Shown here: positions 1 to 4,576 of the stretch, piece after piece
How the letters are laid out: each line of letters begins with the position of its first letter
Position numbering within the stretch: position 1 is the first letter of the stretch
Source: an uncultured Thermomonas sp.
GTDB lineage: Bacteria; Pseudomonadota; Gammaproteobacteria; Xanthomonadales; Xanthomonadaceae
Length of the DNA stretch: 5,171 nucleotides
Direction of reading: 5' to 3'
Assembly: GCA_946480065.1 (NCBI GenBank)
Contig: CAMLJA010000163.1
Location: forward strand, 1-5,171
Notes under the pieces: generated by a model
Told to the model about the DNA's origin: nothing
Databases searched by the model: none
The model's input: only the letters and a program-made list of their open reading frames with translations
Position numbers and translations under genes: made by a program

Positions 1-658
1 GGCGCGCCTGGTGGCTGGCGATGCGCAGGGCGTGGCACTTCTTGCCGAGCAGGGCGTTGCCGCCGTAGCCCGAGCCGTAGGACTTGATCGTGAGTTCTTC
101 CGGGAAATGCATGATGAAGCGGCGGTCCGGGTCCAGCTCTCCGGTGGAGTGCAGGCCCTTGACGAAGCTGCCCTCGCGCTCGATCCGCGCCAGCGCGGCG
201 GCGCCCATGCGCGTCATCAGCCGCATGTTGGCGACCACGTACGGGCTGTCGGTGATCTCCACGCCGCAGCGCGACAGCGGCGAATCGATCGGGCCCATGC
301 AGTAGGGGATCACGTACATCGTGCGCCCTTCCATGCAGCCCTCGAACAGCGCGTCCATCTTCGCGTGCGCCTCGGCCGGCTCCATCCAGTGGTTGTTCGG
401 GCCGGCCTCGTCGCGCTCCGGGGTGCAAACGAAGGTGAGGTGCTCCACCCGCGCCACGTCGTCGGGGTGCGAACGGTGCAGCCAGCTGTCGGGGTGGGTG
501 TCCTCGTTGAGCTTGACCAGGGTGCCGTCGGCCTCCATCTGCGCGACCAGCGCCGCGTGCTCGCTGTCGCTGCCGTCGCACCAGTGGATCCGGGCCGGCC
601 GGGTCAGCCGCGCCACGTCCATCACCCACTGGTTCAACGCTTCCAGGTTGCTGCTCAT
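1..658 (-). CDS. pckG: Phosphoenolpyruvate carboxykinase (GTP), N-terminal part, cut by window edge
   Basis: This cytosolic enzyme converts oxaloacetate and GTP to phosphoenolpyruvate, GDP and CO2, the entry step of gluconeogenesis from TCA-cycle carbon. The window holds 219 codons of a family usually about 600 residues long; the gene runs leftward off the edge, so the GTP-binding P-loop with its catalytic cysteine and the metal ligands are not visible. What is visible matches the GTP-type family: a DDVARVE segment at residues 66-72 whose Arg70 fits the substrate-binding arginine, a PNNHWM segment (87-92), MYVIPYCMGP (114-123), a TDSPYVVANM segment (136-145), and the highly conserved loop SYGSGYGGNALLGKKC (193-208). 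It is not the unrelated ATP-type PckA. The ATG at 658 is preceded by AAGGA (666-670 on this strand) at 7 nt spacing, which supports this start. It lies 91 bp downstream of the tetR stop in the same direction and may be co-transcribed with it or have its own promoter. Identity is very secure. Confidence 0.96.
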   Translation of the reverse strand, partial: MSSNLEALNQWVMDVARLTRPARIHWCDGSDSEHAALVAQMEADGTLVKLNEDTHPDSWLHRSHPDDVARVEHLTFVCTPERDEAGPNNHWMEPAEAHAKMDALFEGCMEGRTMYVIPYCMGPIDSPLSRCGVEITDSPYVVANMRLMTRMGAAALARIEREGSFVKGLHSTGELDPDRRFIMHFPEELTIKSYGSGYGGNALLGKKCHALRIASHQAR

Positions 659-697
659 CGACGGTTCCTTGCCATTGCGAAAAGAAGGGGGACTGCG

Positions 698-711
698 TGA
701 AATCGATTGCA
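698..711. promoter_or_regulatory. Near-palindrome upstream of pckG, possible operator
   Basis: The 14 bp stretch reads TGAAATCGATTGCA. It has a perfect 8 bp core palindrome AATCGATT (701-708), and the TG/CA outer bases also match, with a single mismatched pair at 700/709. It sits 40 bp upstream of the pckG start codon in an otherwise unoccupied 91 bp gap, where an operator would be expected. It does not resemble the CCATAC-N6-GTATGG repeat at the fadE promoter, so if it is real a different regulator would bind it. No convincing -35/-10 pair for pckG was found in the gap. Confidence 0.3.
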
Positions 712-742
712 GCGGCGGGCCACGGGAGGCCGTTGCCGCCGC
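712..742 (-). other. GC-rich inverted repeat between tetR and pckG
   Basis: Arms GCGGCGG (712-718) and CCGCCGC (736-742) are perfect complements of 7 bp around a 17 nt loop. A competing GGCC/GGCC pairing (718-721 with 728-731) lies inside. The repeat starts 8 bp after the tetR stop, so it could stabilise the tetR mRNA end or weakly terminate it. No T-run follows directly; the nearest pyrimidine-rich stretch on this strand is about 20 nt further on, at 681-692. Chance pairing in such GC-rich DNA is a real alternative. Confidence 0.3.
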
Positions 743-749
743 GCGGGGA

Positions 750-1328
750 TCAGGTCTGCGGGATCAGGGTGTCCATGACGTGTTCGACGTAGGCCTCGAA
801 CTCGTCGTGCTGCAGGCGCGGCTGGTGCAGCTGCAGGCTGAGCTGCAGGAAGCCGACATAGGCGGCGTAGGCCAGCCGGGCGCGGTGCTGGGCGTCGGTG
901 CGGCCCAGCCCGGCCTGGCGGAAGCTGGCGGTGAGGTAGTCCAGGCGCCGCTGCGAGACGCGGCCGATGACCGGGCTGACCGTGGGGTGGTCGAGCGCCT
1001 TCAGCAGCTCGCTATAAATAATGTGTGACTTGGCCTCGTGCGCGACCAGCCGGAACAGCGCGCGCAAGCGCTCGCGCGGGTCGGCCACCCGCTCCAGGGA
1101 CCCGAACACCAGCTCCTGCTCGGCGGTTTCCCAGCGCTCCAGCGCCGCCTGCAGCAGCGCGTCGCGGGACGGGAAATGCCAGTAGAAGCTGCCCTTGGTC
1201 ACGCCCAGTCGACGCGCCAGCGGCTCTACTGCCACCGAGGCCACGCCCTGCTCGGCGATCTGGTCGAGCGCCTCGCGGGCCCAGTCGTCGGCGCTCAGGC
1301 GCCCGCTGCGTGGTGCGGTCTCGGTCAT
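750..1328 (-). CDS. TetR/AcrR-family transcriptional regulator
   Basis: This is a 192-residue protein, a normal length for a one-domain-plus-sensor TetR regulator, expected to bind DNA as a dimer and release it on binding a small ligand. The N-terminal DNA-binding domain covers about residues 12-60. The helix-turn-helix is at about 33-52, ending in the typical TetR signature LGVTKGSFYWHFPSRDALL (41-59). The C-terminal part (about 65-192) is helical and variable and would form the ligand pocket and dimer interface; it does not reveal the ligand. The gene is divergent from fadE with 170 bp between the start codons and is followed by pckG, which suggests control of fatty-acid use, as with PsrA- or FadR-type TetR proteins, but that role is inferred. 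The start at 1328 has no good Shine-Dalgarno sequence, and a -10-like TAGAAT ends 6 bp before it, pointing to a leaderless message. Family assignment is secure; target and ligand are not known. Confidence 0.93.
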   Translation of the reverse strand: MTETAPRSGRLSADDWAREALDQIAEQGVASVAVEPLARRLGVTKGSFYWHFPSRDALLQAALERWETAEQELVFGSLERVADPRERLRALFRLVAHEAKSHIIYSELLKALDHPTVSPVIGRVSQRRLDYLTASFRQAGLGRTDAQHRARLAYAAYVGFLQLSLQLHQPRLQHDEFEAYVEHVMDTLIPQT

Positions 1329-1334
1329 TCCGGC

Positions 1335-1340
1335 ATTCTA
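1335..1340 (-). promoter_or_regulatory. Candidate -10 box of tetR giving a leaderless transcript
   Basis: On the minus strand TAGAAT matches the sigma-70 -10 consensus TATAAT at five of six positions. Only 6 bases separate it from the ATG at 1328, so transcription would begin at or within a base or two of the start codon. No consensus -35 is seen at 16-18 bp spacing (TCCCTG at 17 bp), so the promoter would be weak or need activation. The lack of a Shine-Dalgarno sequence before this gene fits the leaderless reading. Confidence 0.35.
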
Positions 1341-1370
1341 TCCGTACGCTTGCGGGCCAGGGAGTATGTC

Positions 1371-1382
1371 GAGCAATTGCTC
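1371..1382. promoter_or_regulatory. Perfect 12 bp palindrome in the tetR-fadE control region
   Basis: GAGCAATTGCTC is perfectly self-complementary. It ends 11 bp upstream of the fadE -35 box and lies about 43 bp upstream of the tetR start, so a bound protein could affect both promoters. A second inverted pair, GCGGGC (1352-1357) and GCCCGC (1386-1391), brackets it but is not concentric with it. The AT-containing core stands out in this GC-rich DNA. Its sequence is unlike the repeat over the fadE -10, so it may serve a second regulator or be a second type of site. Confidence 0.4.
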
Positions 1383-1393
1383 TTCGCCCGCAT

Positions 1394-1422
1394 TTGACAG
1401 CCTCGGCGGAACCCCATACTTT
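1394..1422 (+). promoter_or_regulatory. Sigma-70 promoter of fadE
   Basis: A perfect -35 hexamer TTGACA (1394-1399) and a -10 hexamer TACTTT (1417-1422, four of six matches to TATAAT including the first TA and last T) are separated by the ideal 17 bp. The expected transcription start is near 1429, giving a leader of about 70 nt before the fadE ATG. Such a near-consensus promoter in DNA this rich in GC is unlikely by chance, and its strength fits a gene held down by a repressor. Confidence 0.7.
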
Positions 1423-1431
1423 GGCGTATGG
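1414..1431. promoter_or_regulatory. Inverted repeat over the fadE -10 box, likely TetR operator
   Basis: Arms CCATAC (1414-1419) and GTATGG (1426-1431) are perfect inverted complements with a 6 bp spacer, 18 bp in total, a common size for TetR-family operators. The repeat covers the -10 hexamer (1417-1422) and the predicted transcription start, so a bound dimer would block RNA polymerase directly. A single GTATG half-site recurs at 1364-1368, 62 bp upstream, near the tetR promoter. Assignment to the neighbouring TetR protein is inferred from the divergent arrangement. Confidence 0.55.
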
Positions 1432-1486
1432 TAGGTGCCCCGGCCGCGCCACGCAACGCCGCCGCACCCGACGCATCCGCAGTCCC

Positions 1487-1491
1487 GGGAG
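1487..1491 (+). promoter_or_regulatory. Ribosome binding site fixing the fadE start
   Basis: GGGAG with 7 nt to the ATG at 1499. The reading frame is open far upstream to about 1025, but only this start gives a membrane-type FadE N-terminus, lies downstream of the promoter, and avoids overlap with divergent tetR. Confidence 0.65.
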
Positions 1492-1498
1492 CCTTCTG

Positions 1499-3976
1499 AT
1501 GAGCATCGCCCTGCCCTTCCTCGTATTCCTCGCCGCCGGCGCGTTTGCCGCCTACCACCGCCTGCGGCTGGCGGTCTGGGCCGCGCTGACCGCCACCCTG
1601 CTGGTGGCTTGCTGGCTGCTGGGCGCCAGCCCGGCCGCGACCCTGGTGGCCGGCGCGCTGGTGGCCCTGATCGCGGTGCCGCTGCTGCTGCCGCAGGTCC
1701 GCAAGCCGTTCATCACCACGCCGCTGCTGAAGTTCTACACCCGCCTGCTGCCGCCGCTGTCGGACACCGAGCGCACCGCGCTGGAGTCCGGTACCGTGGG
1801 TTTCGAGGGCCAGCTGTTCTCCGGCAAGCCGGACTGGTCGCAGCTGCTGGACTTGCCGAAGCCCGCGCTGACCGCCGAGGAACAGGCGTTCCTGGACGGC
1901 CCCTGCGAGGAGCTGTGCCGGATGGTGGACGACTGGGAGATCACCCACGTCCGCGCCGACCTGCCGCCGGAGCTCTGGGACTACATCAAGCGCAACAAGT
2001 TCTTCGGCCTGAACATCCCGAAGGAATACGGCGGCCTGGGCTTCTCCGCGCTGATGAACCACAAGGTCATCCAGAAGCTGGCCTCGATCAGCAGCGTGGT
2101 CAGCTCCACCGTGGGCGTGCCCAACTCGCTGGGCCCGGCCGAGCTGCTGATGCACTACGGCACCGATGAGCAGAAGCAGCAGTACCTGCCGCGCCTGGCC
2201 GACGGCCGCGAAGTGCCCTGCTTCGCGCTGACCGGTCCGTTCGCGGGCTCCGACGCCACCTCGATCCCGGACTACGGCATCGTCTGCATGGGCGACTGGA
2301 ACGGCGCCCAGGTGCTGGGCATCCGGCTGACCCTCAACAAGCGCTACATCACCCTGGCGCCGGTGGCCTCCCTGATCGGCGTGGCCTTCCGCATGTACGA
2401 CCCGGACGGCCTGCTGGGCGACAAGCGCGACATCGGCATCAGCCTGGCGCTGGTCCCGCGCGATACCCCGGGGCTGGAGATCGGGCGCCGCCACTTCCCG
2501 CTGAACTCGCCGTTCCAGAACGGGCCGATCCACGGCCGGGACGTGTTCGTCCCGCTGTCGCAGCTGATCGGCGGCGAGGACTACGCCGGCCAGGGCTGGC
2601 GCATGCTGATGGAATGCCTGTCGATCGGCCGTTCGATCACCCTGCCCTCCACCGCCAGCGGCGGTTCGAAGATGGGCGCGGTGGCGGTGGGCAGCTACGC
2701 GCGCATCCGCAAGCAGTTCGGGCTGTCGGTGGGCCGCTTCGAGGGCGTGGAGGAGGCGCTGGCGCGGATCGGCGGCAACGCCTACGCCTGCAGCGCGCTG
2801 TCGGAGGCCACCGCCGCGGCGGTGGCGCGCGGCGAGAACCCGGCGGTCCCGTCCACCATCGCCAAGTACCACTGCACCGAAATGGGCCGCAAGGTGTCGA
2901 TGGACAGCATGGACATCCTGGGCGGCAAGGGCATCATCCTGGGCCCGCGCAACTTCGCCGGGCGCGCCTGGCAGGCCGCGCCGATCGCGATCACGGTGGA
3001 GGGCGCCAACATCATGACGCGCTCGCTGATGATCTTCGGCCAGGGCGCCATCCTCTGCCACCCGTGGGTGATGAAGGAAATGAAGGCCGCGCAGCTGGAG
3101 GATCCGAAGGCACGCATCGACCAGTTCGACAACGCGCTGTTCGGGCACATCGGCTTCGCCATCAGCAACGCCGTGCGCAGCGCGTGGTTCGGGCTGACCG
3201 GCTCGCGGGTGGGCAAGGCGCCGGGCGACGACAACACCCGCCGCTACTTCCGCAAGCTGGACCGCTACTCCGCCGCGCTGGCGGTGATGGCCGACACCTC
3301 GATGCTGCTGCTGGGCGGCAAGCTGAAGTTCAAGGAATCCCTGAGCGGCCGCCTGGGCGACGTGCTGAGCCAGCTGTACATCGCCAGCGCCATGCTCAAG
3401 CGCCACCACGACCAGGGCGCGCCGGCCGGCGACCAGCCGCTGCTGGCCTACGCCTTCCACGACGCGGTGAACAGGATCGAGACCGCGCTGTCGGGCGCGC
3501 TGCGCAACTTCCCGATCCGGCCGGTGGGCTGGCTGCTCTGGCTGGTCGTGTTCCCGCTCGGCCGCCGCGCCCAGGCGCCCAGCGACCGCCTGGGCCACAA
3601 GGTGGCCAGCCTGCTGATGACGCCGTGCGACGCGCGCGAGCGCCTGGCCGCCGGCGTGTTCACCACGCCCACCGCCAACAACCCGGCCGGGCGCATCGCC
3701 AGCTACCTGCCGAAGGTGGTGATGGCCGAGCCGGTGGAGCGCAAGTTCCTCAAGGCGCTCAAGAACAGCGACATCGAGGCGCTGGAGTTCCCCGCGCAGC
3801 TGGACGAGGGCGTCCGCGAGGGCTGGATCACCGCCGAGGAGCGCCGCCAGCTGGAGGACCTGCGCGCAATGACGCTGGACGCGATCACGGTGGACGACTT
3901 CGACCCCGCCGAACTGCGCTCGGCCGGCTACGCCGCGCTGCAGGACGCGGCCCCCGGCTCGCGCGCGGCGGCCTGA
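1499..3976 (+). CDS. fadE: Acyl-CoA dehydrogenase FadE
   Basis: This FAD enzyme catalyses the first step of fatty-acid beta-oxidation, acyl-CoA to trans-2-enoyl-CoA, passing electrons to electron-transfer flavoprotein. At 825 residues it is close to E. coli FadE (814) and about twice the length of ordinary soluble acyl-CoA dehydrogenases. Hydrophobic segments at about 4-18, 24-41 and 45-64 form the N-terminal membrane region typical of the family. The dehydrogenase core follows, with IPKEYGGLGF (173-182), VGVPNSLGP after about residue 205, the flavin/substrate motif TGPFAGSDA (245-253), GRRHFPLNSPFQNGP, and the helix with VEGANIMTRSLM, in which Glu501 aligns with the catalytic base. The C-terminal extension (DUF1974 type) ends in VDDFDPAEL (798-806), as in E. 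coli. One departure from memory of E. coli FadE is Phe248 where TSPEAGSD has Glu. It is the first gene of a rightward group with a hotdog protein 47 bp downstream. Its promoter carries a likely TetR operator. Identity is very secure. Confidence 0.96.
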   Translation: MSIALPFLVFLAAGAFAAYHRLRLAVWAALTATLLVACWLLGASPAATLVAGALVALIAVPLLLPQVRKPFITTPLLKFYTRLLPPLSDTERTALESGTVGFEGQLFSGKPDWSQLLDLPKPALTAEEQAFLDGPCEELCRMVDDWEITHVRADLPPELWDYIKRNKFFGLNIPKEYGGLGFSALMNHKVIQKLASISSVVSSTVGVPNSLGPAELLMHYGTDEQKQQYLPRLADGREVPCFALTGPFAGSDATSIPDYGIVCMGDWNGAQVLGIRLTLNKRYITLAPVASLIGVAFRMYDPDGLLGDKRDIGISLALVPRDTPGLEIGRRHFPLNSPFQNGPIHGRDVFVPLSQLIGGEDYAGQGWRMLMECLSIGRSITLPSTASGGSKMGAVAVGSYARIRKQFGLSVGRFEGVEEALARIGGNAYACSALSEATAAAVARGENPAVPSTIAKYHCTEMGRKVSMDSMDILGGKGIILGPRNFAGRAWQAAPIAITVEGANIMTRSLMIFGQGAILCHPWVMKEMKAAQLEDPKARIDQFDNALFGHIGFAISNAVRSAWFGLTGSRVGKAPGDDNTRRYFRKLDRYSAALAVMADTSMLLLGGKLKFKESLSGRLGDVLSQLYIASAMLKRHHDQGAPAGDQPLLAYAFHDAVNRIETALSGALRNFPIRPVGWLLWLVVFPLGRRAQAPSDRLGHKVASLLMTPCDARERLAAGVFTTPTANNPAGRIASYLPKVVMAEPVERKFLKALKNSDIEALEFPAQLDEGVREGWITAEERRQLEDLRAMTLDAITVDDFDPAELRSAGYAALQDAAPGSRAAA

Positions 3977-3983
3977 GGCCAGG

Positions 3984-4010
3984 CCCGGCCTTCCCGCGCG
4001 GAAGGCCGGG
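3984..4010 (+). terminator. Strong hairpin between fadE and the hotdog gene
   Basis: Perfect 11 bp arms CCCGGCCTTCC (3984-3994) and GGAAGGCCGGG (4000-4010) enclose a 5 nt loop. The hairpin starts 7 bp after the fadE stop. There is no T-run after it, so it is not a classic intrinsic terminator; it could be a U-less terminator of GC-rich bacteria, an attenuator, or a 3' stabiliser of fadE mRNA. Its last base is the first base of the next gene's GGAGG ribosome binding site (4010-4014), so folding could also affect translation of that gene. Confidence 0.55.
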
Positions 4011-4014
4011 GAGG
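4010..4014 (+). promoter_or_regulatory. Ribosome binding site of the DUF4442 gene, abutting a hairpin
   Basis: GGAGG, within the longer run GGGGAGG (4008-4014), lies 9 nt before the ATG at 4024. It decides this start within a reading frame that is open far upstream through fadE. The 3' arm of the preceding hairpin ends inside it. Confidence 0.65.
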
Positions 4015-4023
4015 CGACGCGCC

Positions 4024-4491
4024 ATGCGGGTCCTGGACGCCTACCGCCGCCTTGCGCGCTGGCCCGGCGGGCGCTGGCTGTTCGCGCGCCTGGTGTGCTG
4101 GAAGGCGCCCTATTTCGCAAGCATCCGCCCGCGCATCCACATGCTGGAGCCGGGCCGCGGCGTGGCCAGCCTGCGCCACCGGCGCGCGGTCACCAACCAC
4201 CTGGGGACCGTGCACGCCATCGCCCTGTGCAACCTGGCCGAATTCATCGGCGGGCTCACCTGCGACGCCAGCCTGCCGCCCGGCATGCGCTGGATTCCGA
4301 AGGGGATGTCGGTGGCGTACCGGAAGAAGGCGGTCGGCACCCTGCGCGCCACCGCCACCGCCGCGTTTGAACCGCATGTCGCGGCCGAGGGCTACGCGCT
4401 CCCGGTGGCGGTGGACGTCCTCGACGACGCGGGCGACTGCGTGTTCCGCGCGGACATCGCCATGTGGGTGTCGCCCGCCCCCCGCCCCTGA
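4024..4491 (+). CDS. DUF4442 hotdog-fold protein, possible acyl-CoA thioesterase
   Basis: This 155-residue protein has no signal peptide or obvious membrane helix and is probably cytosolic. The central segment TNHLGTVHAIALCNLAEF (57-74) has the layout of the hotdog fold's core helix: Asn58, His64 and Glu73 stand where PaaI-like thioesterases carry their Asn, His and acidic catalytic residues. The following MRWIPKGMSVAYRKKAVGTLRATA (88-111) fits the first long strands of the sheet, and VAVDVLDDAGDCVFRADIAMWVS (128-150) the last ones. Length and pattern match the DUF4442 group, whose members are mostly uncharacterised; thioester hydrolysis is inferred from the fold. The gene follows fadE by 47 bp in the same direction and is probably co-transcribed unless the hairpin between them terminates. 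A role in removing acyl groups from CoA during fatty-acid breakdown would fit, but the substrate cannot be read from the sequence. Confidence 0.85.
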   Translation: MRVLDAYRRLARWPGGRWLFARLVCWKAPYFASIRPRIHMLEPGRGVASLRHRRAVTNHLGTVHAIALCNLAEFIGGLTCDASLPPGMRWIPKGMSVAYRKKAVGTLRATATAAFEPHVAAEGYALPVAVDVLDDAGDCVFRADIAMWVSPAPRP

Positions 4492-4497
4492 GCCGCG

Positions 4498-4522
4498 GGC
4501 CGGCGGGCGACCGCCCGCGGCC
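4498..4522 (+). terminator. GC-rich hairpin after the DUF4442 gene
   Basis: GGCC plus GCGGGC (4498-4501, 4503-4508) pairs with GCCCGC plus GGCC (4513-4522) around the tetraloop GACC, ten base pairs with one bulged G at 4502. An alternative 9 bp pairing, 4492-4500 with 4513-4521, uses the same downstream arm. It starts within a few bases of the DUF4442 stop codon. No T-run follows. Placement fits an end-of-operon structure separating fadE-DUF4442 from the next gene, but GC-rich DNA gives such pairings readily. Confidence 0.4.
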
Positions 4523-4576
4523 GCCGCCTGCGTTGGCCTGGAGCAGGGCCGCCCGGCGCGGCACCACGGACCCGGC

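Noticed and set aside
11..1028. Plus-strand open frames of 229 and 235 codons opposite pckG and tetR
   Set aside because: They are antisense to secure pckG and tetR coding sequence and resemble no family.
1343..1348. CGTACG palindrome upstream of tetR
   Set aside because: Only 6 bp, expected often by chance and not related to the other repeats in the region.
1025..1498. Upstream extension of fadE giving a 983-residue protein
   Set aside because: The added residues are Arg/Ala/Pro-rich low-complexity sequence, overlap divergent tetR and lie upstream of the fadE promoter. The ATG at 1499 has a ribosome binding site and begins with the expected membrane segment.
2614..4023. Open frame reading into the DUF4442 gene from inside fadE
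   Set aside because: Same frame as the DUF4442 gene, but the upstream part is Arg/Gly/Pro-rich shadow of fadE; the real start is the ATG at 4024 with GGGGAGG before it.
1325..4120. A 931-codon open frame on the minus strand, opposite fadE
   Set aside because: It is rich in Arg, Ala, Gly, Gln and His with no recognisable domain, lies wholly opposite a secure fadE, and is the expected by-product of G/C bias at third codon positions.
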